Assembly: GCA_013368325.1 (NCBI GenBank)
Contig: JAACJK010000163.1
Coordinates: 3,348,001-3,412,000 of the forward strand
Direction of reading: 5' to 3'
Length of the DNA: 64,000 bases
From: Ephemerocybe angulata
Taxonomy: Eukaryota > Basidiomycota > Agaricomycetes > Agaricales > Psathyrellaceae
Shown here: positions 11,504 to 22,800 of the stretch, one piece after another
Position numbering within the stretch: position 1 is the first letter of the stretch
Layout of the letters: every line of letters begins with the position of its first letter
The notes under the pieces: generated by a model
The model's input: only the letters and a program-made list of their open reading frames with translations
Databases searched by the model: none
What the model was told of the DNA's origin: nothing
Translations under genes and position numbers: made by a program

Positions 11504-12814
11504 ATGCATCCGATGCACGACACAGATGGCACTGGAACGGGAAAGCCTAAAGCAAGGCGTCGCTGGTCTGGTCTTAGCATTCCTTGGAAGACACAGCAAT
11601 CACCTTTGGCCAGCACCACTACTCTTGCCCAGCCTGCGTCATTGCACGAGTTGGCAAACGAATACCAGACACCTCTTTCAGCAAATTCCGCAGAACCTAC
11701 GCCGCTTGCATGCCTCACGTCGATTGCACAGCATTCAGATGACAGCGAAGCTACCGTTGAACGGCCAGCTCTCCCAGCAAAGGACACTCGATTGCCCAAG
11801 CCTCAAGGTAGAGCCCCTAGGCAGGCCACGCATACCCCGCCAAAACCTTGGGGCGAAGAAGGGAACAAAACAATCACCGACCTCCGTGCCACGATCGCCA
11901 ACCTTCGAGCCATAGTCTCACAGCAGCAAGAATCCATCACAGCACTCACGGACGACTCGAGAGCCGCAATGAGTTCGATCGTCGCAAATGCCGATGCCCT
12001 AGCGAAGCGCGATGCAAAGATCCTCCGCCTCAGCGTGGCGTTAGCACGACACGAAGGAGAGCACGGGGTCAAGAACCAACAAATCAGTCATTTGACCGAG
12101 GCGAGCAAGCGAGACGCGGAAGCTCTCGCGCATGAGCGACAGAAGACGGCGCGTCTGGAGGCAGCAGCTCGCGATAAGGATGCACAGCTTCAGGAGCTTG
12201 AGAAGGCGTACCGGAAGAGCGAAGAGACCGTGGTTTCGATGAACAAAGTCATCCTGGAGAAGGAGGCAATTATCACAGCCACGCTGAAAACCGATCTTCA
12301 ATTTCAAAGCACCCCGCATGTTCGTATCGTTGAGCTGGACACGGCCCGCTCATCCCCCTCTCGCGTCGGCCCTCCGAGACCTTTACCAGCAACACCCTCG
12401 ACCACACCCTCTAGCACTCTCACCCCTCCCTCAATTCTCTTTCCTCATCGGAACCCCCTTCTACCCCCTCCCTCGCCCCTCTCGCCACCTCCAACTCCAA
12501 GCTCAATTCGGTCGCAGCCCAGATCACTAAAAAAATTCTCCCACCTTGCACAATTTCCTTCCTTTTCCGACCGATCCGTCCTCAATCCAGACGAGGATTC
12601 AGACGACGTAGAAGCACTGCTGCGGCAGTACGAGCAGCGCGTCAAGGACCTCACCGACAGGCTCGCAGAGTGCCATGCACAGCTCGTGAATCTGAGTAAT
12701 AATCCTGGGGCGGGAATTCCAACCAGCGCGAAGTTTGCGTTCGCCCCATGGGGTGGATACGATAGGTCAGACGATGAGGATCGTGTTGATGCTACAAGGT
12801 TCACGGTAGCTTGA
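11504..12814 (+). CDS. Coiled-coil protein of unknown function
   Basis: A single open frame of 436 residues; the ATG at 11504 is the first in frame. The N-terminal 115 residues are polar and proline-rich. Residues of about 120-270 form a long heptad-like coiled coil (ITDLRATIANLRAIVSQQQE, then ARHEGEHGVKNQQISHL and DAQLQELEKAYRKSEETV). A Pro/Ser/Thr-rich linker follows at about 285-350, then a short acidic second coil (VEALLRQYEQRVKDLTDRLA). No enzymatic motif is visible. Architecture with linker-separated coils suggests a cytoskeletal or scaffold protein, but this is not diagnostic. A CT-rich stretch upstream (11390-11460) is a typical fungal promoter feature. Confidence 0.7.
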   Translation: MHPMHDTDGTGTGKPKARRRWSGLSIPWKTQQSPLASTTTLAQPASLHELANEYQTPLSANSAEPTPLACLTSIAQHSDDSEATVERPALPAKDTRLPKPQGRAPRQATHTPPKPWGEEGNKTITDLRATIANLRAIVSQQQESITALTDDSRAAMSSIVANADALAKRDAKILRLSVALARHEGEHGVKNQQISHLTEASKRDAEALAHERQKTARLEAAARDKDAQLQELEKAYRKSEETVVSMNKVILEKEAIITATLKTDLQFQSTPHVRIVELDTARSSPSRVGPPRPLPATPSTTPSSTLTPPSILFPHRNPLLPPPSPLSPPPTPSSIRSQPRSLKKFSHLAQFPSFSDRSVLNPDEDSDDVEALLRQYEQRVKDLTDRLAECHAQLVNLSNNPGAGIPTSAKFAFAPWGGYDRSDDEDRVDATRFTVA

Positions 12815-13393
12815 TGGGCTCTTTCTTGCTTCGTGTCATTCGGGCTCGGGTCCATTTCTCGAAGGGAGGATGAGGGTAGACGAGGAATGCCAGGTCTTCT
12901 ATCCTTAGTTACATTATCATCGCCGTAATTGAGCATACTGCCTGAGTTTACGCGAAAGTGGAAGCAATAGACGCAGTATCCGAGGCGGGTTCTGATGGGG
13001 AGACTTGGGGGAGACCATGGGTCGTCTTGGCTGGGCTAAGGAGCCTGTGGGTTGACGGGGTGAAATCTTTGAATTACTGCGTAGCCCTGCAGCCCTTCAG
13101 GAGTTCAATTGCGCTCTTGGTCCGGGTGAAAGGTCGCAATCTTGTAGAGAGGTAGAGGAATATTGAAGTAGAAGGGCAAGAAAACTGGAAGCTTGGAAGC
13201 TTGGAATCCGGCCATCAAAGTCGTGGGATAGCCAACATATTTTCCGCCGGTGCCGCCGGGTCTCCTGCTGTCTCCTGTGCAAACGTTGACCATCCCCGTT
13301 GCCAGCGAGCGACCGTATTCTGCACATTGCTCTGCCGAGTCGAAGCGACAGTCTCAAAGAGTCGCGTGAAGTACTCGACACCGACATTCCATA
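12815..13393. other. Intergenic interval
   Basis: Promoter side of the Oxa1 gene and 3' side of the coiled-coil gene. Nothing else is supported. Confidence 0.5.
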
Positions 13394-14620
13394 ATGGCCT
13401 TCACATCGCTGGGCCTCCGTGCTGGATTGGCAGGCCTCGCATTCCGGTCTGGCCCCCAACGGTACGTTCTTCAAGATATATAGGCCAATGAATGCTCGAT
13501 ACGACTCTTTTATAGGATGTGTCTTGCCTCTAGGTCGTTTTCTACGCGTCCGAACACCACGTCACTACTGAGAACGAAGGCCGTCGCACCTCTCTACCTG
13601 TCACGGCGGACCTACGCCTCGAAAGTTCCCGTTGACGAGCCCGTCACCTCCGCCGTATCCACCTCAAGCATCCCTACGACCACACTTCCTGAATCTGAAT
13701 CCACCGCCCTACTCGAAGCAACCTCCGACCCTCTATCTCTCACCGACACCATAGTCCAATCCATCCCCCCAATGGCATACGGCGACATGACAGTACTCGG
13801 GCTCACTTCGTGGTCACCCATCGGACTCATGACCTGGTCGTACGAGCTCCTGCAGGTCTCCACGGGCATGCCTTGGTTCTGGACCATCGTCGTCGGCTCC
13901 GCGTTCTGGCGCTTCGTCTGCGTGCCCTTCGCGCTCACGACGGTCCGCTCCTCCGCCAAGCTGCGCCCCATTCAGGGCAGGATTGCGCAGATACAGGCAC
14001 GCGTGAGCGAGGCGCAGGCCAGGCGCGACACCATCGCGATGCAGCGCGCCGGACTCGAGCTCAAGGCGCTGTATAAGGAGGCTGGGGTGAACCCCATCAC
14101 GGGCATGATCCTGCCCAACTTCGCACAGCTGCCTATCACCATCGGCATGTTCTTCGCGCTCAAGCGCATGGGCGACCTTCCTGTACCACAGTGGCACGAT
14201 GCGGGCGTCGGCAGCTGGTTCTGGGCCAACGACCTCACGATGATGGACCCGACGTACATCCTCCCTGCCATCTTCGCCGCCATGGTGAACATCCAGATCA
14301 GCGTTGGCAGCCGCGACATCGACACCTCGACCAACCCCGGAAGTGGCCATCTTATGAACCTCTTCCGAGCGTTCTCCATTCTGGGCATGTGGTTTATGTC
14401 CTCATTCCCGGCCGGTCTCTTTGTGGGTCTGATCACGACCAGCGCGCTGACGACGGCACAGAGCTTGTTGCTGAGGCACCCTGGCTTCAGGAGGGCGTTG
14501 AACATCCCCCAGTTGCCCGAGGGAGGAAATGCGAAGCTGCCGAGCTTCATGGAGAGTATCAAGTTTGCCCGTGAGAAGATTGCGGAGGCGCAGAAGAATG
14601 CGAATGCGAATGCGAAGTAG
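13394..14620 (+). CDS. Oxa1/YidC/Alb3-family mitochondrial inner-membrane insertase
   Basis: Two exons, 13394-13461 and 13516-14620, encode 390 residues. The N-terminus is rich in Arg, Ser and Leu and lacks acids (MAFTSLGLRAGLAGLAFR, later SRSFSTRPNTTSLLR), as expected for a mitochondrial targeting peptide. The 60KD_IMP domain follows: a first membrane helix at WFWTIVVGSAFWRFVCVPFA, a conserved basic helical hairpin on the matrix side (KLRPIQGRIAQIQARVSEAQ), KEAGVNPITGMILPNFAQLP, then helices around MFFALKRM, YILPAIFAAMVNIQI, FSILGMWFMSSFPAGLF and LITTSALTTAQSLLL. Five membrane segments are the family norm. The protein inserts mitochondrially encoded and some imported proteins into the inner membrane. 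The C-terminal tail is Lys-rich and Ala-rich (KFAREKIAEAQKN), suited to ribosome contact as in yeast Oxa1. Confidence 0.9.
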
Positions 14621-15529
14621 GGCGGTGTGTACAAGCATCTGTCATTCGGTGTGGCGTTGGTGGGCAAAAATCGCTGAAGGCGATCGAAGATAGACTTCAC
14701 ATATCTCTTAGACTACTTACATATCCTAGCTTTCCTTCTAATATTTGCTCTCCGCTGTCGAGACTCGTGTATACGACACTGACTACCACTCCACTTATAC
14801 AACCACGTCCCGACAATGTACTCAGGCTGTCTAAATACGGTGCGAAACCCATGGTACACGCGCGCTAATGGGAGCGCACGATTAGCGCCCACTTATTTTC
14901 TCCTTTTCCCTGCCCCCTTTTTACCAATACCTTTTCCAGAAGCCGTTCCCATTGCACGCTCGTCGCACTCCAAGGTGATGACCTCGGTGACCGTATGCCC
15001 CGGCGCGCCCTCCCAATTTTCGCACAAGTTACCACAGAGGTGAGTCGAATCCGATTGATCCAGAGGAAGCAATTTGACTTAGTATCTTATACTCTTAGAT
15101 CCAAGAATGCAGGCTCCTAAACCAGCCGCTCGTATCGAGCTTTGAGATCCCACCCTCCTATCTCACCTTCTGTGAGAGCGGGCTTCGTCGAACCTATCCT
15201 CCTATGCTCAACTAAGCCTCTGCCTAATTAGTTTAGGAGCATGCCAAGAACGAAGATTTCAAATTTCAGTCGCTACTAATGTTGTCATCCTTCTGATGGA
15301 ATCTGACGCGTACCTAGCTCTATGGCGTGCCGGCGTTTGCTGACTGAGCCTGCTCGGAACCAGACTCCGTCACTCTGGAGACGGCTTTGAAATTGCTCTA
15401 CACATATCGCCATCTGCTGACTGACAAGAATGCAGGTTACAGCCTCTCGGACTCGGAGCCGCGATTGCTCTCTACACTATATAAGCCTCACGACAACTGC
15501 TTGAATCCCACCATTCAGGAAACCGCACT
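14621..15529. other. Intergenic interval
   Basis: No gene or repeat is recognised in this 909-base gap. The right end is the promoter of the aldo-keto reductase. Confidence 0.5.
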
Positions 15530-16809
15530 ATGGCTGCTTCACCCCTCACCATTAACTCCACCGTCCGCTTGTCCTCAGGTGGGTACAGATCAAATCGATA
15601 AGATTCAAAGCGGCGGTAGCTGATAACCTTGGGATACAGGCTACCTCCTACCCCTCCTGGGCTTTGGAGTGTTCGAAACCACACAGAATGCGAAGGATAT
15701 TATCCTCGAAGCCTTCCGTGCTGGGTACAGGCATGTGGATTCGGCGCAGTATTACAAGAACGAAGCCGATGTCGGCGTTGCTGTGAGGGAGAGCGGTATC
15801 CCGCGGGAGGAGTTGTTCATTAGTATGTTAATCCCGCCGCCGTATACCAAGATAAGTATGGCTGAGCTTCCATATAGCTACGAAGATCATGTCCGCCAAC
15901 CATGGGTATGCAAATGCAGTCAAGGGCATCGACGAATCTTTAAAGAGGTTCAAGTTGGGTATGTGTACTTCTTCTCTCTTTATGCGTAGACGCTAAAGGA
16001 AAACCGTAACTGGCACGTAGACTATGTGGACCTCTTCCTCATTCATGACCCTCTCTCCGGAAAGACTAAGCGCTTGGAGACGTACAAGGCGCTCCTGGAG
16101 GCCAAGGAAGCAGGAAAGATTCGATCCATCGGTGTTTCCAACTAGTGCGTCTCAAAACAAAGACATGCACATATCTCCAGGCTGACCAGATGCAATCTGT
16201 CTTTCTCTATAGCGGAGTGCGGCACCTTGAGGAGATCAAAGAAGCTGGGTACGAGGTACCCACAGTGAACCAGATCGAGGTAAGAAACCTTCCTGCCATT
16301 TTCTGCCACACATCAGGGCCTAATGCTACTCGTATTGCCTACAGCTTCACCCACTGTGCCAGCAAAAGCCCATTGTGAAATACTGCGAGGAGAACGGAAT
16401 CGTCGTTGAGGCCTACTGCCCCATTATCCGCGGCCAGATGGACAATCCCGTTATTCAAGAGATCGCAGCCAAGGTATGAGCCTGAATACTATTGGTTCTT
16501 CTAGACCACTAACCATCGCCTATCCACCTTCAGCATAAACGCGACCCCGCGCAAGTTCTCATTCGATGGTCTCTCCAGAAAGGGTACGTGATGACATCAG
16601 AGTCACAATCGGTCCAGGGCGCCTATTGACCGACGACACATTTTAACATTAGATTCGTCCCTCTGCCGAAGAGCGCGACCCCGTCGAGGATCAAGTCGAA
16701 TGCCGACCTTTATGACTTTGAGCTCTCTCAGGAGGACGTAGAGAAGCTTGATGGGCTGGACAAGGGCGCGAAGGGTGCGATTAGCTGGAACCCAGTCGAA
16801 GCGCCTTGA
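15530..16809 (+). CDS. Aldo-keto reductase (AKR superfamily)
   Basis: Eight exons (15530-15578, 15640-15822, 15878-15958, 16021-16144, 16213-16279, 16345-16473, 16534-16583 and 16653-16809) join to 279 residues. The (beta/alpha)8 signature elements are present: LLGFGVFE at strand 1, [14 protein letters not shown] with the catalytic Asp and Tyr, the catalytic Lys in FITTKIMS, His in [11 protein letters not shown], the GVSNY motif, QIELHP, EAYCPI, and the nicotinamide-phosphate loop [13 protein letters not shown]. The order and spacing match NADPH-dependent carbonyl reductases of the AKR3/AKR5 type. Substrate is unknown; such enzymes reduce aldehydes and ketones in the cytosol. The very dense intron pattern is typical of Agaricomycetes. 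Confidence 0.92.
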
Positions 16810-16929
16810 GAGACTATAAACATCGGTGCCATTGCTTGGAAATCGGACCAGAGATATACGATGCTTTCGTTGAATGTATATATGAGGAGTACAGCATATC
16901 TATGATACTCACGCGCGGAAATTATGGCA

Positions 16930-17985
16930 CTACAGCGCCTTTCTGGAAGGTGTGTTAAAGAACTGCTGTATCTGTGGAGGAGCCCTTCGATGACCAAGAA
17001 GAGAGACGTCAGTCAGGGATTGTATAGACTCCTCAACCTGAGCTAATCGAGCGACGAGTTGGCCTTGGCTAGGGTATTGTTTAAGCTGATCCACCATTTT
17101 GAGGGTCTCATCTTCAAGAAGATGTACGATAGTGAGTTGACTGTCGCTGAGGTCGCTTAGCTGGTTCTGGATTTCGTTGATCTGAAGCATGTGCATAAGG
17201 TTGATCGGAGTAGGCGCACGCTCATCATGTTTGGCCGAAGGGTTGCTCGAAAGTGGAGTGGGGGAAGGGGAGATACGATAGGCCTCCTGTCTTTCCTTTC
17301 CACAGAGGGCCGTAGAGCCGGAAGCAGGGGAGGCAGAAACAGAAGGCGATGCACGATTGGCAAATTTACCGGTACCGAAAGAATGGAACCAAGGATTCGT
17401 AGTTGAAGCCCACGTCTTTGTTCCCATCTCAGAACGACCCAGCTCATAGTTCTCCCAGAGCTCGTCGTCGGAGTGGTACGATGATAGGTCTGAAGCAGAG
17501 CTACCGACGCTCGCTCCTTGAGCTCGACTGAGTGACGCACCACGAAAGTCTATCAGGCTGTCCGACTGTAGATTTGCAATCTTATTTCTACCATCTCGGA
17601 GTCCTCCATCCTGGTGCATAGCACCCTCTGCCAGCCCAGGTTCCTGGAAAGATTCTGGCACAGAGACATCGGCTGATTCCGTCGCCTGGTTTCGAAGACG
17701 AAGAAAGGTAGAAAGGTCGTGTAGCTCGTCCTTAGCTAGTTGAATGGTATCCGCAATATTCAAAGATTCAAGCCTTCGGTTCTCGTCGTACTGCGCCACT
17801 TCTGTTGCCAAACTAGCCATGGCCTTGCGAAGATCTCGTCGGCCCAGAACTCTTCTGATTCTTGGGCTTGTCGATATGTCTGCGCTGATCAGAGTAGATT
17901 GTTGGCTCGTCGATCCTGAGCCTCTGGGTGTAGTAAGACTGACAGAGATAGATGCTTCAGGTGTAGATGGCAAAGAGCAGGTCAT
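16930..17985 (-). CDS. Coiled-coil/disordered orphan protein
   Basis: The frame is open for 481 codons from 18375, but the ATG at 17985 (MTCSLPSTPEAS) is the most likely start. It lies downstream of a pyrimidine-rich promoter-like tract (about 18098-18165) and gives 351 residues. An upstream ATG at 18375 is in frame and would add 130 residues rich in Phe and Ser that look untranslated. The protein is Ser-rich and low in complexity, with short helical segments (RRDLRKAMASLATEVAQYDE, IQLAKDELHDLSTFLRLRNQ) and a C-terminal amphipathic region (LVARLAQVEESIQSLTDVSL). No known domain is seen. The 5' upstream sequence of this gene is duplicated perfectly at 18901-19557. Confidence 0.6.
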   Translation of the reverse strand: MTCSLPSTPEASISVSLTTPRGSGSTSQQSTLISADISTSPRIRRVLGRRDLRKAMASLATEVAQYDENRRLESLNIADTIQLAKDELHDLSTFLRLRNQATESADVSVPESFQEPGLAEGAMHQDGGLRDGRNKIANLQSDSLIDFRGASLSRAQGASVGSSASDLSSYHSDDELWENYELGRSEMGTKTWASTTNPWFHSFGTGKFANRASPSVSASPASGSTALCGKERQEAYRISPSPTPLSSNPSAKHDERAPTPINLMHMLQINEIQNQLSDLSDSQLTIVHLLEDETLKMVDQLKQYPSQGQLVARLAQVEESIQSLTDVSLLGHRRAPPQIQQFFNTPSRKAL

Positions 17986-18059
17986 GGCGACGTTTGCTTG
18001 ATGGCCTTGACCGAAGGCCGTGCCATTTGTCACTGGTTCCCACGACCTGACCGGAAAAC

Positions 18060-18716
18060 GGCTCGATACTGGTGTGTGTAGGTGAAAATTAAAAAGGAAA
18101 TTCCTTTCCAAAAAAGGAAAGAAGAAGAAAGGGAGGAAGGGAAAGAGGAGGGAAGAGAAGGGTATCCCAGGACTTTGAGATGAAACAGAAGACGGCACAC
18201 ACCGGACAAGATAGAAACAGCCACAAATTCTATATTGGGACGAGTTTACCTGCTTTTGCCCTGAAGTAGACGGGAATCCCGGTGCTAATGCTATCACATC
18301 AACACGATTTGACCTGTCTTGCGTCTGGATGAGGAAAATATGGTGGATTATTGCCGAATTCGTCTGGATACCCAACGGATACCCGGCGCTGATTCCGTTA
18401 GGTCCGTCGGTAGATATGCGCGCGCAGGATCAATGACTATCTAGTTTCGTTGTTGCATTAAGTTCTATTCTACAGGCAGTTGCCCTGTACATGGGAAAAA
18501 CCATGTAGACAGTCTATAAGGTCTACATATCCTCATGACTACGCTCTAACTCCCACCTCCAAGCCTTCATGCCCCGGGTCAGTGCTCACCTCTGTTCGCA
18601 CTGGCACAGAATCCGGCGGTTTGGCGCCCTGTCAAAGTGTCTGTGAGTAAGCACCAAAGTGCAGCGGAATCACAAAACGAGCTGGGCTCACATTCTCTTT
18701 TGATTTGGGCCCAGTT
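18060..18716. repeat. 657 bp perfect direct repeat, copy 1
   Basis: Every base of this segment recurs at 18901-19557 (offset 841) when the two are compared line by line. The copy lies just upstream of the start of the minus-strand orphan gene and includes its pyrimidine-rich promoter tract and possible upstream reading frame. Confidence 0.95.
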
Positions 18717-18900
18717 TTTATATCACTGAAGCTGGTGAGAGGAACCGACTGAGGAAGGGTCAAATTTGGAGTTGGTTTGGAGGCTCGTTGCGCAAAGCAT
18801 CCTGAGAAAGCCTTACTGAATATGGAAAGTCATGTGCTGATGGGAAATTCAAACTCAGTATCTCGGTATCCGCTACATACATGGACAGCGAGCCCGGAAA

Positions 18901-19557
18901 GGCTCGATACTGGTGTGTGTAGGTGAAAATTAAAAAGGAAATTCCTTTCCAAAAAAGGAAAGAAGAAGAAAGGGAGGAAGGGAAAGAGGAGGGAAGAGAA
19001 GGGTATCCCAGGACTTTGAGATGAAACAGAAGACGGCACACACCGGACAAGATAGAAACAGCCACAAATTCTATATTGGGACGAGTTTACCTGCTTTTGC
19101 CCTGAAGTAGACGGGAATCCCGGTGCTAATGCTATCACATCAACACGATTTGACCTGTCTTGCGTCTGGATGAGGAAAATATGGTGGATTATTGCCGAAT
19201 TCGTCTGGATACCCAACGGATACCCGGCGCTGATTCCGTTAGGTCCGTCGGTAGATATGCGCGCGCAGGATCAATGACTATCTAGTTTCGTTGTTGCATT
19301 AAGTTCTATTCTACAGGCAGTTGCCCTGTACATGGGAAAAACCATGTAGACAGTCTATAAGGTCTACATATCCTCATGACTACGCTCTAACTCCCACCTC
19401 CAAGCCTTCATGCCCCGGGTCAGTGCTCACCTCTGTTCGCACTGGCACAGAATCCGGCGGTTTGGCGCCCTGTCAAAGTGTCTGTGAGTAAGCACCAAAG
19501 TGCAGCGGAATCACAAAACGAGCTGGGCTCACATTCTCTTTTGATTTGGGCCCAGTT
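18901..19557. repeat. 657 bp perfect direct repeat, copy 2
   Basis: Second copy, separated from the first by 184 unique bases (18717-18900). It lies between the orphan gene and the 3' side of the Helitron gene. Identity starts and stops abruptly on both sides. No coding region downstream of this copy continues the orphan gene, so it carries a duplicated promoter without its gene. Confidence 0.95.
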
Positions 19558-19672
19558 CCTGGACACTGTTAAGTGGAAAGGTTTAACGCACACTTGGGCA
19601 AAAAAACGAGGGGAGAAAATCAACGGCTACTGAGAAAGGAAATTTGGTACTATAAGGGGATAACGGAGTTGT

Positions 19673-19703
19673 ATTAGTCAGGATTAGTCAGGAATTAGTC
19701 AGG
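19673..19703. repeat. Three tandem copies of ATTAGTCAGG
   Basis: The 10-base unit ATTAGTCAGG occurs three times in a row, with one extra A before the third. It sits about 120 bases beyond the stop of the Helitron gene, on its 3' side. Read on the minus strand each unit gives CCTGACTAAT. Confidence 0.85.
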
Positions 19704-19823
19704 AGGAGGGGAGTAGGGGACAGGAGGATGGGAACTTGAAGACGGAGGAGGGGAAGAGTTGGAGGGTGGAGAGGATAATAATGATGGTAAGAAGGAGATA
19801 ACGAGGCTTATGAAAGTATTTAA

Positions 19824-22800
19824 TTAAGCATCTTCTATCGGGTGTGCGAGGAGGGTTGCGCGACCAGCTCGCAAGGCTTCGTCCGGGTTGGATGTATAAA
19901 ACAGGACCCTAGATGCCTGATCTAGTCTCTCCAGCCTTGCTATTTCCTCGCGTAGCTCCCCGGACATCTCTTGGATTATTTTGCTCTGAGGAAACCACCG
20001 TAAGATGAGTAGGCCATCCAGTGATCTAACCCGAGAAAGCATGACGTAGATTCCCTGCCCTTGGGATGACGCGAGGTCAAGAACAGCTCTCGATAATGTC
20101 CGCCCTTGACTTTTGTAGTCCGTGTACGAGTATGCTGGGATAAGAGGAACTTGTCGGCGGGAGAATGATTTGGATACGATGCTACCTATCCTGAGGGGGT
20201 ACGGTACGTTGACGTTCGTTGGGAATATGGGTACAACGCCTGCCGGGAGACCAGGAGCATGGATGGTTTGAGCTGCGGATGCCAGTTTGACGTAGACTAC
20301 CTCCGCGTAGCGCTTTCCTGCCGCGTCCTCGGAAAATTGGATGTCGGTTATCGTTCCTTCCGTCCCATTTACCACCTTGAAGGCTACAGACACGTTTTCC
20401 GTGATCATGACCTTCATGCCAATGAACATGGGTAGCAGAGCGATACTGTCCTTTGTCAGACGAGAGGGTAATCTCCAGAGTAAGGTGGATGCTCGATCAG
20501 AAACCTTTTCTCCTTTGATCGTGTCTTGAGCATGATAGACGTGCAAAGGTGCAGAAACCCTCCTTGCGTGCGCGGTCAGGAGAGTTATGTTGATAGAATC
20601 TCTCATCTCTCTTGTGCCCACTATCACAGGTGCGTCCACGAAGCTGGTGAGGCTGTTGGGGTTTGTAGCGGAAACGTATGCGAGGTCTCGATCTCTGATA
20701 TGCTCGACGACCGATTTTCCGTTAACGAGAACTTGTCTTTGGTCGGGACCCAAACATTTTCTATGACGGATCAGCTCCAGCAGTCTTGCGAAAACGGGGT
20801 CTCCTTCTTGACGTTTCGATTGCTTGAGGAGGACTACGTTTTCTACCTGTCTCCATAGATAGGCTCCTGCGAAGCCATCGATGCTGTTGTTATTTCGTGT
20901 TTCGAGAAAAGACGGGTTGCGCACAAGTCGGTGGGAGAAGAGGCTGGGTTGGGTAGGGGGGGAAAGCTGATGGAAGTCTCCAAGGAATATGACATGTAGG
21001 CCACCAAAGTTCTTGAGGCTGTTAGCTACATCGTCTCCTTTAGCGACTTTGAGCCTTGAAGAGATGGTAGCCATAAACTGAGCGCTGACCATCGAGATTT
21101 CGTCCACGATCAGGTATTTGACGTACTTCCATTCTTCGGAAAGTCTCTTTGCTGACGCCAAGTTGGTCCTTGAGTTAGAGCCTATCGACAGCAGCGAATG
21201 CAATGTGTTTCCTCCGATCAGAGATGCTGCTATCCCTGTGAATGCACCCAACCGCACTTCGTCAAGGCGCCCCATGTTTTCAAAGAGCATCACGATCGTG
21301 TCTATCAGATATGATTTTCCTGAACCTCCCTGACCACCAATAAACATGAGGAGCTGGGAACCACCTTCGAGTATATGCTTGGCCACGGTTATATAGGCGC
21401 GCATCTGTTCGAAGTTATCTTCCATCTGCCTTGATTTTGCTAACATCAGCGCGTCTTCCATTCCAAAGGCGGCGGCCTTTCGAGGTGGTGCTACCTTTGG
21501 CTCGTTGATCGATGTGATTCGGGCGTCGGGAGGGCGTTTCGAGGGTGAGCTCTTTTTCTTTCGGGTCCTCCCTTCGCCGCCATTGTGGGGTCGTCGACGA
21601 CACTCGAGCATGTACTGTTTCTGAGCAGTGAGGAGGTCCCGGTCCCATGAATCCCCTCTATTGCTGGGCTCACCCTCAGCGGCTTCGATGTCGACCTCAT
21701 GATTCGGGGCTTCAGATGTGCTCGACGGGGCATAGCACTGTTGTATGGCGCGTACGCGGTCTGCACCTAGAATGCCTTCCAGGTATGCTGTTGTGAGGGT
21801 CGTATTGTTTTGACCAGACCTTGCTGCGGCAACAATTTCGTATGTGCTGGGAGGCGAGACTTCGGGCAGTTCGTCTAAGTCGGGTAGGCCTTCAGTTGAT
21901 AGTAACGAGGCATCTGTTGGCCCCCGCTTTTTACGTCTTGGTTTCGCGTCGCGTTCTTGCTTGCTTTCCGAAATCAGTGACATATTCGTTGCAATAGCCA
22001 GATCGTTGGGCGAAAGCGTTGGGAGAAGCTTCTCGGAAGCGTCGATCCAGGTTTCCAGAGCGGTCTTGAGTTCGTTCGGGTGCCTCCACGGTTTGAAGAG
22101 AATGCATATATCGCGGGCCCATGATTCTCTCTCCTGGGATGTGCCATCTCGACGGGCGATCTTAGGGCCCAAGAGCACAGGTACAACAGCGATTAATCTC
22201 ACACCCAGCTTATGAGTGTGAAATTGTGGATGCTCGATGGATGAGAAAGCTTGGGGCGTTCCTGGCCCATTTTGCACATTTACGTCCCGTCTCTTGCCCT
22301 GAGAGACCCGTCTTGTGAGAGCAATATGGTTGTATAAACCCATCGACGCAAAAGGTTCTCCTGAAGGGCGGAAAATGTAGTCGAGGAGCTGGTTGCATGC
22401 GGAAATGTTATTGCGCGACGTCGAAACGGCCACGCTTAGCCCACCGATGTCGTGACCCGGAGTTGTTGGTACTTCAGCAATGTCGCTTTCTTCTGGGAGC
22501 TCGACAGAACAAAATTTCTCGACATATCGGACGGTTTCAGCCCAATTGTATGCCTGAAATTTCTCGTTGGTGTAACACTCTCCGCCGCCAAGAATGTAAC
22601 TCATGACTTGAGGATGAGAAATTTCTTGGTGTCCCAACATGCTGTTGATGGCAATTGTCATCGCTCTTCGATTTTCAGCGTCCCTTTGTTCCCCTTTTCC
22701 CAATACTCCTTTAGCTTCTCCCTGGCGTATAGCGTATGAGAGTGCCGCCAGCCCCGCGTGCATTGATAATGGGGCTTTGGTGATGTAGTCGGTCACGTAG

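Noticed and set aside
13814..14700. Long minus-strand and second-frame open readings inside the Oxa1 gene
   Set aside because: They overlap a well-supported conserved gene and have no motifs of their own.
15030..15060. Possible tRNA B-box-like sequence (GAGTCGAATCC)
   Set aside because: No matching A-box, acceptor stem or cloverleaf could be drawn around it.
18830..19216. 128-codon minus-strand frame resembling the N-terminus of the orphan at 16930-17985
   Set aside because: It is the duplicated upstream region only. The first copy probably is not translated there either, and no downstream coding sequence follows the second copy.
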